64,000 nucleotides of DNA, from the NCBI GenBank assembly GCA_964410065.1, contig CAYPFO010000011.1, positions 16,780 to 80,779 on the forward strand, in the 5' to 3' direction. The notes under the pieces were generated by a model that was not told where the DNA came from, ran no database searches, and was given only the letters and a program-made list of their open reading frames with translations. Within the stretch, counting starts at the first letter, position 1; every line of letters starts with the position of its first letter. A program made the translations under genes and the position numbers. Positions 9,069 to 16,738 of the stretch are shown here, piece by piece. Source of the DNA: Serpens sp964410065. GTDB taxonomy: Bacteria; Pseudomonadota; Gammaproteobacteria; Pseudomonadales; Pseudomonadaceae.

Positions 9069-9155
9069 ATGCTTAAGTTCCTCGGCAGTACGATTGGCAT
9101 CATCTTTCTGATTGGCCTGATCGTGGTGATCGGTTTCTTCATGTTGGTCTTCTAA
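9069..9155 (+). CDS. 28-residue single-pass membrane microprotein
   Basis: ATG at 9069 preceded by GGGAG at good spacing, then 28 codons and TAA. The product is almost entirely one hydrophobic helix (IIFLIGLIVVIGFFMLVF) after a short MLKFLGST head. Such small membrane proteins often bind larger membrane partners. The strong ribosome-binding site and clean stop support a real gene, but with 28 codons the case rests on context. The gene was found by reading, since it is far below usual gene-calling limits. Confidence 0.5.
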   Translation: MLKFLGSTIGIIFLIGLIVVIGFFMLVF

Positions 9156-9186
9156 CAGCACCTCGCTCACAACCGGAAGGCAGGCG

Positions 9187-9714
9187 CTACGGCGCCGTAG
9201 CGAACACCTGCGTCCAGTAGATCGCGGCACTGCCCTGCTCGCCCATGGCATAGGCAGCGCCCATCTCCGTGAACTGGGGATTCATGATATTGGCGCAATG
9301 CCCTGGGCTGGACAGCCAGCCAGCCAAGGTCTTCTCCACCTCGACCTGTCCACTGGCGATATTTTCACCAATCGCTTGCCAGCGATAACCGGCACGGCTG
9401 ACCCGTGCGCCAAGGTCACTGCCATCACTGCCCACATGGCTCAAGGTAGTGTGCACAACCATGTCGCGGCTGTGGTCGAAAGCGGCCTGGGCCAACTGAT
9501 CGTTCCAGGCCAGCGGCTGCGCGGCCGGGTACTGTTTTTCGCCACAGCTCCTAGGCACCGTACGTACCGCATTGACCCGTTCGAGCAAATCCAGCCCAGT
9601 GCTTTTCCACTTTTTTTCAGCCGGGGCTGAATCCGTGCTCGCCGCCAGCGCGACTGGCAGTCCGCCACTGATCAACAGCACCAGCATCCACTGGCGTAGG
9701 GGTGTAATCCGCAT
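9187..9714 (-). CDS. Secreted CAP-domain (SCP/PR-1) protein
   Basis: 175 residues: a signal peptide ending around ALAAS, then a CAP domain. CAP hallmarks are visible: LLERVNAVR near the N-terminus, SRDMVVHTTLSHVGSDGSD with conserved histidines, GENIASG, and WLSSPGHCANIMNP. The ribosome-binding site GGAGGTG is strong. Bacterial CAP proteins are secreted or periplasmic and their biochemical role is generally unknown (lipid binding or cell-wall association has been proposed for some). No operon partner. Confidence 0.88.
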   Translation of the reverse strand: MRITPLRQWMLVLLISGGLPVALAASTDSAPAEKKWKSTGLDLLERVNAVRTVPRSCGEKQYPAAQPLAWNDQLAQAAFDHSRDMVVHTTLSHVGSDGSDLGARVSRAGYRWQAIGENIASGQVEVEKTLAGWLSSPGHCANIMNPQFTEMGAAYAMGEQGSAAIYWTQVFATAP

Positions 9715-9851
9715 GGTGACACCTCCGTTACAGTGCCCATTGGACTCGCCCGACGCCCTGCGGTTGCCAATCCGACCTACGGTGCTGAATGCAGGCCTTT
9801 GTTTCGCTGTCCCAATCGAAGCTCACACAACAACGAATGAGGAGATTTCCC

Positions 9852-10298
9852 ATGGGCCTGTTCGATCGGATCAAAGAAAAACTCGGTTTCGGCCATGACG
9901 ACAAGACGGCGCCCACATCTGCCCAACCGTCCACGGGGACGGGTACGGTGGCGGATGCCAATCGCCCTGACGCTGTCTCCAATGCTACGACTGTTCCCGG
10001 CACCGGCTCAGCTTTGGGCGGCTCCAGCACCATGAGCACCGTCGATGTCACCGCCAAACTCGACGGCATGGCCGCCAGCCATTCGGAGCAACTCAACTGG
10101 CGCACCTCGATTGTCGACCTGCTGAAATTGCTGGGTCTGGACAGCAGCCTGGAACATCGCAAGGAGCTGGCCACCGAACTGGGCTGCCCGCCGCAACTGA
10201 TGAGCGATTCCGCCCAGATGAACACCTGGCTGCACAAGACCGTGATGCAGAAGCTGGCCCAGCATGGCGGTACGATTCCGCCTGAGCTGCTTACCTGA
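9852..10298 (+). CDS. DUF3597 family protein
   Basis: 148 residues, start set by GGAG before the ATG at 9852. An N-terminal amphipathic piece (MGLFDRIKEKLGF) precedes a Thr/Ala/Pro-rich linker of about 45 residues and a C-terminal helical domain of about 75 residues (SVDLLK-type motif, KELATELGCP, ending PPELLT). The pattern matches DUF3597 proteins, which have no assigned function. The C-terminal domain resembles small helical peptidoglycan-type or DNA-type folds but nothing specific can be claimed. Confidence 0.75.
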   Translation: MGLFDRIKEKLGFGHDDKTAPTSAQPSTGTGTVADANRPDAVSNATTVPGTGSALGGSSTMSTVDVTAKLDGMAASHSEQLNWRTSIVDLLKLLGLDSSLEHRKELATELGCPPQLMSDSAQMNTWLHKTVMQKLAQHGGTIPPELLT

Positions 10299-10386
10299 GC
10301 CGGCTCATCACCTGAGGTTGCTGGAACGCTGCGGGGCCGATTCACATCGGCTGGCTCGATCTGAGGATATTTCCTAGATGCACCTA

Positions 10387-10413
10387 GGCCTGTGCGGAAG
10401 TACCGCACAGGCC
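10387..10413. terminator. Strong hairpin between DUF3597 and ppiC
   Basis: Perfect 11-base arms GGCCTGTGCGG / CCGCACAGGCC with a five-base loop. No T-run follows on either strand, so this may be a structural or termination-assisting hairpin rather than a classical terminator. Confidence 0.5.
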
Positions 10414-10512
10414 CCTGACACGGATGTCTGTTCCCTTCGCCATCCTCCTTTGCTGTGCACATTTGCAGCGTTTCCGGTAGGCTCCGCCCCTTCATTGAGA
10501 GGAGTACCCCCC

Positions 10513-10794
10513 ATGGCCCGAGCCACTGCCCGTCACATCCTTGTTGCCAGCGAAGCCAAGTGCAACGAACTGAAAGCCGCCATCGAAGCCGGTGCCGATT
10601 TCGCCAAGGTTGCCAAAGAAAATTCCACCTGCCCGTCCAGCCGTGACGGCGGCAACCTCGGCTCGTTTGGCCCGGGTCAGATGGTCAAGGAATTCGATAC
10701 CGTGGTGTTCAGCGCGCCGCTGAATGTCGTGCAAGGCCCGGTGAAAACCCAGTTCGGTTATCACCTGCTGGAAGTCACCAGCCGCCAGGACTGA
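10513..10794 (+). CDS. ppiC: Parvulin-type peptidyl-prolyl isomerase PpiC
   Basis: 93 residues, a single parvulin domain with no signal peptide, so a cytoplasmic foldase that isomerises Xaa-Pro bonds. Family motifs are present: ARHILV at the start, FAKVAKENSTCPS, GGNLGSFGPGQMV, and the C-terminal QFGYHLLEV. Length and layout match E. coli PpiC. GAGAGGAG lies just upstream of the ATG. It is followed by its own terminator hairpin, so probably monocistronic. Confidence 0.93.
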   Translation: MARATARHILVASEAKCNELKAAIEAGADFAKVAKENSTCPSSRDGGNLGSFGPGQMVKEFDTVVFSAPLNVVQGPVKTQFGYHLLEVTSRQD

Positions 10795-10801
10795 GTGCAC
10801 C

Positions 10802-10824
10802 GCGCCCCCGGCCCTCGGGGGCGC
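10802..10824 (+). terminator. Terminator hairpin after ppiC
   Basis: Nine-base GC arms GCGCCCCCG / CGGGGGCGC around GCCCT, seven bases after the ppiC stop; only a short T-containing tail follows. Confidence 0.6.
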
Positions 10825-10879
10825 CTCCTGCTAGAGGCCTGGACTAGCCTGAACCAATAGGCACTGTGGGAGAACAGTC

Positions 10880-11248
10880 ATGTTTCAGGTCAAACGAACG
10901 GGTGAGAACCGCCTCGACGTACAGCTCTCCGGCAAGCTCGACAGCGATGAACTGCACCTGCTGGTCGATCACCTGATGAATGCCTCCACCGGCTTCACCC
11001 ACGGCCGCATGCGCTATTCCATCCATGACTTCGACCGGCCTTCCCTGGGCGCCCTGGCCATGGAGCTGTCACAAGTCGCCCAGCTGTTCATCCTCATCCG
11101 CCGTTTTGAACGCTGCGCCGTGATCGCAGACAAACGCTGGCTGCGCATCGCCAGCAAGATCGAAGGCGCCTTGATTCCCGGCTTGAAAATCAAAGCCTTC
11201 ACGCCAGACGAGGCACTGGACGCGGAATCCTGGCTGGATCAACCGTAA
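10880..11248 (+). CDS. SpoIIAA-like (STAS/SEC14-type) protein
   Basis: 122-residue cytoplasmic protein of the SpoIIAA-like group (DUF3478). The opening LDVQLSGKLDSDE and the middle HGRMRYSIHDFDRP, together with FERCAVIADKRWLR and a C-terminal FTPDEALDAESWL, follow the family layout. Members have a STAS-like fold and are thought to bind small or lipidic ligands, but no physiological function is established. GGGAGAACAG precedes the ATG. Standalone gene. Confidence 0.8.
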   Translation: MFQVKRTGENRLDVQLSGKLDSDELHLLVDHLMNASTGFTHGRMRYSIHDFDRPSLGALAMELSQVAQLFILIRRFERCAVIADKRWLRIASKIEGALIPGLKIKAFTPDEALDAESWLDQP

Positions 11249-11557
11249 TAGCACCGCCCTCTACCCCGTAATTGGAGGGCCTCGCCAGCGGCTGGGCGTT
11301 TGGCTGGATGCACCCGGCATCCCTTTAGCTCTCAACCGGCGGGCTGCCCGATTACCACCGTGCGATTCTCTGGGACCGTGCCGCGGGTGAGGCCGCCCTA
11401 CGACGCACCGTGTTGGCGTATCTGGATGGTCTTTCCGTTTGCCGCACATTATTGATCCGGTTTTTCATGCTGCAGCCAACACAACACGGCGTAGAATTCG
11501 CCCCCTGCGTTGCAGCCTGTCTGCGACTTCCCTTCCCCCCCGCATATGAGAGAAACC
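11249..11557. other. Intergenic region with degenerate family C element
   Basis: 309 bp without a supported gene. It contains the degenerate family C copy described separately and, at its right end, the leader and putative promoter of the YebC-like gene. Confidence 0.6.
11274..11403. repeat. Family C intergenic element, degenerate copy
   Basis: The right end TGAGGCCGCCCTACGA and the internal GGCGGGCTGCCCGATTA match the copy at 38.5 kb. The left end (GGAGGGCCTCGCC) is a worn version of the inverted terminus. Length is about 130 bp. No coding content. Confidence 0.5.
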
Positions 11558-12259
11558 ATGGGCGCCCAGTGGAAAGCCAAACCCAAAGAAGCCGCCGCCA
11601 ATGCCAAGGGCAAGATCTTTGGCAAGCTGGTCAAGGAAATCATGATCGCCGCGCGTAACGGCGCCGATCCGGATACCAACGCCAAGCTGCGCCTAGCCGT
11701 GCACCAGGCCAAAAAAGCGTCCATGCCCAAGGACACCCTGGATCGCGCCATCAAGAAAGGCGCCGGGTTGAGCGGCGAAACCGTCCACTACGAACGCACC
11801 CTGTATGAAGGCTTCGCCCCCCATCAGGTGCCGCTGATTGTCGAATGCCTGACCGACAACGTGAACCGCACCGTGGCGGAGATTCGCGTGCTGTTTCGCA
11901 AGGGTCAACTGGGCGGCGCCGGCTCGGTAAGCTGGGATTTCGACCATGTCGGCCTGATCGAAGCGGCCCCCGAGGGTGAGGCCGATGCGGAACTGGCGGC
12001 CATCGAATCGGGCGCTCAGGACTTTGAGGCGGCGGATGAAGGTGACACGCTGTTCATCACCGAGCCGACCGATCTGGACGCTGTTTCGCGCGCGCTGCCC
12101 GAGTTCGGATTCACCGTGCACTCGGCCAAGCTGGGCTACCGGCCGAAGAATCCGGTCAACAACCTGAGCGCCGAAGCCCTGGCCGAAGTCGAAGCCTTCC
12201 TGGAAGCCATCGACGACCATGACGACGTGCAGAACGTCTATGTCGGATTGGCGGGCTGA
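11558..12259 (+). CDS. YebC/PmpR family protein, MGAQWK paralogue
   Basis: 233 residues of the YebC family. The start at 11558 follows GAGAGAAACC and gives the characteristic MGAQWKAK opening. Family segments seen include GKIFGKLVKEIMIAARNG, MPKDTLDRAIKKG, CLTDNVNRTVAEIR, GSVSWDFDHVG and a C-terminal DDHDDVQNVY. YebC proteins were described as transcriptional regulators; recent work links some to relieving ribosome stalling. This is the second, YeeN-like subtype rather than the MAGHSKW form that sits beside ruvC in Pseudomonas. It is monocistronic. Confidence 0.88.
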   Translation: MGAQWKAKPKEAAANAKGKIFGKLVKEIMIAARNGADPDTNAKLRLAVHQAKKASMPKDTLDRAIKKGAGLSGETVHYERTLYEGFAPHQVPLIVECLTDNVNRTVAEIRVLFRKGQLGGAGSVSWDFDHVGLIEAAPEGEADAELAAIESGAQDFEAADEGDTLFITEPTDLDAVSRALPEFGFTVHSAKLGYRPKNPVNNLSAEALAEVEAFLEAIDDHDDVQNVYVGLAG

Positions 12260-12281
12260 AATCTTGGTAGAGGAGTCATTC

Positions 12282-12303
12282 ATTCCCGCGAAAAAGCGGG
12301 AAT
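12282..12303. terminator. Hairpin after the YebC-like gene
   Basis: Perfect arms ATTCCCGC / GCGGGAAT with loop GAAAAA, 22 bases past the stop. No T-run follows, so it may be a terminator aid or a REP-like unit abutting the family A element. Confidence 0.45.
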
Positions 12304-12313
12304 TCATATGATG

Positions 12314-12430
12314 TGTAGGGTGGGTTGAGGCGCGAGCGATACGTTTCTGGTCCACGCCCGGTGGCATCTCGCCGATACCCATCAGCGTCGGGCCATGCGA
12401 TGGTATCGCTGCGCTCAACGCCATCCTACG
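12314..12430. repeat. Family A intergenic element, copy 1
   Basis: 117 bp beginning GTAGGGTGGGTTGAGGCGCG and ending GCTCAACGCCATCCTACG. The internal core GGTGGCATCTCGCCGATACCC and ATGGTATCGCTGCG recur in the copies at 28.5 and 46.3 kb. The ends are imperfect inverted repeats. It sits between convergent genes. Confidence 0.8.
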
Positions 12431-12485
12431 GTCGCGCTGCGGCAACACTCTTATCGCAACGCCACGCCTGACTTTTGGTATATAA

Positions 12486-12515
12486 AAAGCCCCACGCAGG
12501 AAGCGTGGGGGCTTT
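12486..12515 (-). terminator. Rho-independent terminator of the CsbD gene
   Basis: On the minus strand AAAGCCCCCACGC and GCGTGGGGCTTT form long arms with a five-base loop, followed by TTTTTATA. It lies just after the csbD-like stop. Confidence 0.85.
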
Positions 12516-12520
12516 CGGGA

Positions 12521-12712
12521 TCAGGCTTTATCGACGCCCTTTTTCACGGCGTCCTTGAGATCGCCCTTGAGCTGCTGTCCCTCGCCTTTTACTTCCTGAA
12601 CCTTACCCTCGCCCTTCAGCCGCTCATTGTCGGTTGCTTCGCCGACGCCTTGCTTGACCTTGCCGGCGGCTTCGTTGGCCTTACCTTTGATTTTGTCGCC
12701 CGTGCTTCCCAT
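12521..12712 (-). CDS. CsbD family stress-response protein
   Basis: 63 residues, highly charged and helical, rich in Lys, Gly, Glu and Ala. It shows the CsbD pattern: GDKIKGKANEAAGKVKQGVGE followed by a second, related repeat with VQEVKGEGQQLKGD. The start at 12712 follows GGGAG. CsbD proteins are small abundant proteins induced in general stress; their molecular action is unknown. The neighbouring ribosome-associated HPF-like gene fits a stress or stationary-phase setting. Confidence 0.88.
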   Translation of the reverse strand: MGSTGDKIKGKANEAAGKVKQGVGEATDNERLKGEGKVQEVKGEGQQLKGDLKDAVKKGVDKA

Positions 12713-12858
12713 ATCGGCTCCCTTTTCTGAAGTGTCGAATGACCCTTCAGTAGAGTGGCTGGGATGGCGAGAGTTGCGTCTATTCGACGAAGCGCACAGG
12801 GGCGTTTCTACACTGGAAAACGGCAGGCGCGCAGGTGGCACCTGCCGTCAGGGAAGGG

Positions 12859-13272
12859 TTACAGGCGGGATTGTTCGTCAGCCAGGAAATCTTCTTCCAG
12901 CAAGGCATCCTGGCTCATTTTTTCAGGCTCACCGTCCTGCAAGGGTTGGGTGACGGCACGCTTGCTACGCAGTTTGCCAAATTGATGGCTCAAGGCATTG
13001 CCCAGCTTTTCGATGGCGCCGTCCACGGCTTGCTCCAGGGACTCGGCCCGGTGCGTGACGGAAATGGGTTGCAGCCCCTTTGGGCGCGCCTCGATCTGAC
13101 AACGCTTGTCCTGGGCGCCGGACTTTTCGCCGTTCTCGTCGTTGAGGTGGACCACAATGCGGGTCAATTCGTCGTCAAAACGCTCCAGCTTGCCGGCGAC
13201 CGTGGCACTGACCCAATCCGCGAGACGGGCACTGCCTTCAATATGGTTATCGCTATGAACCTGGATTTGCAT
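12859..13272 (-). CDS. HPF/RaiA family ribosome-associated protein
   Basis: 137 residues with the beta-alpha fold pattern of hibernation factors (MQIQVHSDNHIEGS, DELTRIVVHLNDENG, RCQIEARPKGLQPISVTH, SLEQAVDGAIEKL), then a polar, acidic C-terminal tail of about 35 residues. AAGGATGA precedes the ATG. Such proteins bind the 30S decoding region and inactivate ribosomes during stress. This is not the rpoN-linked HPF, so it is probably a second paralogue. Neighbour csbD is on the same strand, 146 bp further on. Confidence 0.82.
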   Translation of the reverse strand: MQIQVHSDNHIEGSARLADWVSATVAGKLERFDDELTRIVVHLNDENGEKSGAQDKRCQIEARPKGLQPISVTHRAESLEQAVDGAIEKLGNALSHQFGKLRSKRAVTQPLQDGEPEKMSQDALLEEDFLADEQSRL

Positions 13273-13479
13273 AAGGTCATCCTTCTTCGTCTTGATCCAC
13301 CGCTCTGGTGATCGAACGGCGTGGATAAAGCTATGACATTGTTCAGGACTTTAAGCAAGACCGATGCTACCAAAGGCCGCATGCCGAGCGCTGGATCGAG
13401 ATGCAGATTCTGGCCAGCGGGCAAAAGACGACAGGTATACTGCCACCTCACTTTTCACTCGGCGCACCACGGAACGCTC

Positions 13480-13743
13480 ATGACTACCCACGCGACGCCA
13501 GCATTTGCTGATGCACCACACGCCGAAGCCACTGACCGCGAGGCCGGCCTGAACACGTCGGAATCCGCCACTGCCCCCCGCAAGCCCGGCATTGACGCCT
13601 TCCGTTTTCCCTTTGCTCCCAGCGCCTATGCGGCCAGCAAAAAAGACGATCAGCCCTGGCATCAAAAGGGCAACAAATCGAATCACGACCAGCGCCCTGG
13701 TCTAGCGCCCAAAGGCAGCAGCAAGTCGATGGGTAAACGCTGA
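13480..13743 (+). CDS. Small disordered basic protein, unknown
   Basis: 87 residues, Ala/Pro/Lys/Ser-rich with almost no hydrophobic core, ending in a strongly basic tail (KGSSKSMGKR). A central patch KPGIDAFRFPFAPSAYAAS is the only segment likely to be ordered. The start at 13480 follows a weak CGGAA. It is followed by a strong bidirectional terminator. A nucleic-acid-binding or ribosome-associated role would fit composition but is speculation. Confidence 0.55.
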   Translation: MTTHATPAFADAPHAEATDREAGLNTSESATAPRKPGIDAFRFPFAPSAYAASKKDDQPWHQKGNKSNHDQRPGLAPKGSSKSMGKR

Positions 13744-13753
13744 CTCCAGAAAC

Positions 13754-13788
13754 GTCAAAGGCGCGGCCTTGAAGGCCGCGCCTTTGAC
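13754..13788. terminator. Bidirectional terminator
   Basis: Perfect 15-base arms GTCAAAGGCGCGGCC / GGCCGCGCCTTTGAC with loop TTGAA between two converging genes. It can serve both. Confidence 0.8.
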
Positions 13789-13797
13789 TCGCAGGAC

Positions 13798-14313
13798 TTA
13801 GAAGTTGTAACCGATACCCACGCTATAGAACAGCGCACCGTCATCGTAACGGTCACGGGCATCACTGCCGCTCTCGAAGAGGAATTGATACTCGGCCATG
13901 GCGGTGATGAAGGTCTTGTCCTGGACCCAATGCTTGATGCCGATTTCCGGCCCGGCCATGAAGCTTTCCTCCACCTGCTCGCCATACACGCCACCCACGC
14001 TCACGCCCACGAACGGCCGGGTATTGCCGGTGCCGAAATGGTAGTCGTAGAACAGCCGGGTGGAGCCATCGAACTTGGTGTCCGAACCCTCGTTGTCGCG
14101 CACGCTAATGGTTTGGCGCACCCCCCACAGGGACTGCTCACTCAGGTATTGTCCCCAGCTGCCCTGGACGGACAAAAGGGTGCTGTCAAAATCCTTGTCG
14201 CTCGTCCCGGACCCGCCCAGGGTCACTTCCTGATCCCCAGTGACGGGAGTGGCAAGAGCAACTACCGGAAAGATCGCGGCGGCCAGTGTCGAAATACTCA
14301 GCAATCGTTTCAT
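13798..14313 (-). CDS. Small outer-membrane beta-barrel protein
   Basis: 171 residues with a signal peptide (cleavage after ALA) and a mature part of alternating aromatic and polar strands ending in a terminal Phe (VGIGYNF), the typical signal for outer-membrane insertion. Strands such as LWGVRQTISVRD, RLFYDYHFG, PFVGVSVGGVYG and FITAMAEYQFLFE suggest about eight strands, like OmpW/OmpX-sized barrels. AGAGG precedes the ATG. Function unknown. Confidence 0.8.
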   Translation of the reverse strand: MKRLLSISTLAAAIFPVVALATPVTGDQEVTLGGSGTSDKDFDSTLLSVQGSWGQYLSEQSLWGVRQTISVRDNEGSDTKFDGSTRLFYDYHFGTGNTRPFVGVSVGGVYGEQVEESFMAGPEIGIKHWVQDKTFITAMAEYQFLFESGSDARDRYDDGALFYSVGIGYNF

Positions 14314-14549
14314 ATTTATGCCTCTTGTTCTGTCGTGGGTGAAGAGCGAAACGGAGCTAGCAAGCTCTCTGTAACGACCCGGGGATGACCTGACAGTTCA
14401 TTTTTTTGGCATAAGCAGAAAGCCGAATACCTCTTGAAACCCGCGATTCAGGCGCACATCAGGGCTTGGAAGTGCACTGTCGTCCCCCGGCAGGCCAACG
14501 TTTGCGGACGCTGCCAGGAGCGAAACACTGCAAAGACCAGGTCCGCGAC

Positions 14550-16184
14550 TTAATCCCCCAGCCGCCAGCCCGACGTGATCGGATAACGACGGTCCCGCCC
14601 GAAACCCCGCTGGGTAATGCGCGGTCCCACTGCGGCCTGGCGGCGCTTGTATTCGTTGAGGTCGACCAGGCGCAGCACGCGCTTCACTGTGTCCTCGTCG
14701 AAGCCTTCGGCGATGATCGCATTGGCCGACAGGTCATATTCGACATACAGCATGAGGATCTCATCAAGCTCCGGATACGGCGGCAGCGAGTCTTCATCTT
14801 TCTGATCCGGCGCCAGTTCGGCTGACGGCGGACGGTCGATGACCCGCTGCGGGATCACCTCGCCGGCCAGGCTGTTGCGGTACTCGCACAGACGGAACAC
14901 CAGGGTCTTGGGCACGTCTTTAAGCACATCGAAGCCGCCGGCCATGTCGCCGTACAGCGTGCAGTAGCCCACCGCCACTTCGCTCTTGTTGCCGGTGGTC
15001 AGCACCAGCGAGCCGCGCTTGTTGGAGATGGCCATTAGCAGCGTGCCGCGACAGCGCGCCTGCAGGTTTTCCTCGGTGGTGTCGCGGCCCAGGCCGGCGA
15101 ACACGGGCGACAGGGTGTCCATGAACGCCTCGACCATCGGCGCGATGGGCAATACACGATAGGTGACGCCCATGGTCTGCGCCTGCGCCTCGGCATCCTC
15201 CAGACTGATCTGCGCGGTGTAGTGATACGGCATCATCACCGCCTCGACGCGCTCGGCCCCCAGGGCATCGACCGCCACCGCCAGGGTCAGGGCCGAATCG
15301 ATACCACCGGAGAGGCCAAGCACCACGCCCTTGAAACCGTTCTTGTGCACGTAGTCGCGCACGCCGGTGACCAGCGCCTGGTACACACTGGCTTCCAACT
15401 CCGGCAAGGGCGCGGGATGACTGTCATGAGGCTCGATGCTGTGCGCATTGCAGAGCAGATCGACAGGGAACAGACCTTCCTCGAACATCCGCGCGCGCTG
15501 GCAGACGCCGCCTTCGGCATCGACCACGCAGCTGCCGCCGTCGAACACCAGTTCATCCTGGCCGCCCACCTGATTGACGTAGACAATCGGCATGCCGCCT
15601 TCTTGAGCTCGCTGAGCCAGCATGGCCTCACGCTCGCGCTGCTTGTCCAGGTGGAAGGGCGAGGCGTTCAGGCTGAGCATCAGCCGCGCGCCAGCCGCCT
15701 TGGCCTGGGCCATGGGCTCGGGGAACCAGATGTCTTCGCAGATGGTGACCGCCACCGGCACGCCCTTGATCTCGACCACGCACGGCTGGTCGCCGGCGTC
15801 GAAATAGCGTTTTTCGTCAAACACCCGGTAGTTGGGCAATTGTTGCTTGTAGTAGCTGACCAGCAGCTCGCCGTCGGCGATCACCGCCGCCGCGTTGTAG
15901 CGCTTGTCGTCTTCCAGCCAGGGGTAGCCGACCACCATGTAGATGCCGCGCACTTCGTCCCGCAGGCGGCGCAAGCCTTGCTCGATGCGCAGCTGCATGC
16001 TCGAGCGCAACAGCAGGTCCTCGGGGGGGTAGCCGCACAGCGCCAGCTCGGGAAACAGGATCACATCCGCCTGCCATTGATCGCGGGCGCTGTTGGCCGC
16101 TTCGATCAAACGCTCGACGTTGCCGTGCACATCACCGACACGCAGGTTCAACTGGGCCATCACGACCCGCAGGGTTTGGCTCAT
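14550..16184 (-). CDS. nadE: Glutamine-dependent NAD+ synthetase
   Basis: 544 residues. The N-terminal half is a nitrilase-type glutaminase domain with FPELALCGYPPED (catalytic Glu) and ICEDIWFPE (nucleophile Cys). The C-terminal half is the ATP-pyrophosphatase synthetase domain with the P-loop LGLSGGIDSALTLA. It makes NAD+ from deamido-NAD+ using glutamine nitrogen, the last step of NAD synthesis. The start at 16184 follows GGAGA. Length agrees with the two-domain type, not the short ammonia-only enzyme. It is a single gene, with a family D repeat just upstream. Confidence 0.96.
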   Translation of the reverse strand: MSQTLRVVMAQLNLRVGDVHGNVERLIEAANSARDQWQADVILFPELALCGYPPEDLLLRSSMQLRIEQGLRRLRDEVRGIYMVVGYPWLEDDKRYNAAAVIADGELLVSYYKQQLPNYRVFDEKRYFDAGDQPCVVEIKGVPVAVTICEDIWFPEPMAQAKAAGARLMLSLNASPFHLDKQREREAMLAQRAQEGGMPIVYVNQVGGQDELVFDGGSCVVDAEGGVCQRARMFEEGLFPVDLLCNAHSIEPHDSHPAPLPELEASVYQALVTGVRDYVHKNGFKGVVLGLSGGIDSALTLAVAVDALGAERVEAVMMPYHYTAQISLEDAEAQAQTMGVTYRVLPIAPMVEAFMDTLSPVFAGLGRDTTEENLQARCRGTLLMAISNKRGSLVLTTGNKSEVAVGYCTLYGDMAGGFDVLKDVPKTLVFRLCEYRNSLAGEVIPQRVIDRPPSAELAPDQKDEDSLPPYPELDEILMLYVEYDLSANAIIAEGFDEDTVKRVLRLVDLNEYKRRQAAVGPRITQRGFGRDRRYPITSGWRLGD

Positions 16185-16245
16185 GGCCGTCTCCATCAAT
16201 AATCGCAGCGCCGTTCGGCACGTTGCCTGCCATTCTCCCCAGCAG

Positions 16246-16402
16246 ACCGTCGAAAAACCACCTGCGTTGCCAATACCGTGTAAAAAAGGCTGTGCCTACG
16301 TCAATTGTTGTTGCCGGCGGGCAGCCGGCGGTTATGAGGCTTTTGCTGCGTTTCGGTCATTTTCGCCGTGTCTTGGCTGCCTCGCCTGCGTTTTTCAACG
16401 GT
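16246..16402. repeat. Family D element, copy 1
   Basis: 157 bp with inverted ends: ACCGTCGAAAAACCACCTGCG on the left and CGCCTGCGTTTTTCAACGGT on the right. The right half (CCGTGTCTTGGCTGCCTCGCCTGCG) matches the copy at 51.1 kb. No transposase and no coding content. Confidence 0.7.
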
Positions 16403-16507
16403 TCGCTACGGCTTTGCCAGGAAACAACGCACAGCGCGGCCTTCAGCCGCTGGGATCGCGTGCCCGGCTTGGATACACTGCTGCCTTTGACGCTTAAAGA
16501 GAAGATT

Positions 16508-16738
16508 ATGGGCCTGTTTCGCGTGCTGTTCTGGATTGCCCTGATCGCTGCCGCCTTCTGGCTATGGCGACGTTTCACCCGTTCACGGTCAACGACCTCC
16601 TCCCCCCGCCCCCAGGCGGAACCGATGGTGCGCTGCGCGCACTGCCAGGTTCATCTGCCACAGCATCTTGCTCTGCAGCAGGATAACCAGTGGTATTGCA
16701 GCCAGGCCCATCTCGAACAGGCCCGTCACGATCAGTGA
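16508..16738 (+). CDS. PP0621-like zinc-motif membrane protein upstream of pilS
   Basis: 76 residues: an N-terminal membrane helix (LFRVLFWIALIAAAFWLWRR), a Ser/Pro linker, and a small CxxC...C domain (MVRCAHCQVHLP, QWYCSQAHLE) likely to bind zinc. This matches the PP0621 family found beside pilS in Pseudomonas. The stop codon overlaps the GTG start of pilS, so the two are translationally coupled. The role in pilus control is unknown. Confidence 0.8.
   Translation: MGLFRVLFWIALIAAAFWLWRRFTRSRSTTSSPRPQAEPMVRCAHCQVHLPQHLALQQDNQWYCSQAHLEQARHDQ

Noticed and set aside
15222..16202. 326-codon plus-strand frame
   Set aside because: Antisense to nadE, which has intact catalytic motifs and length.
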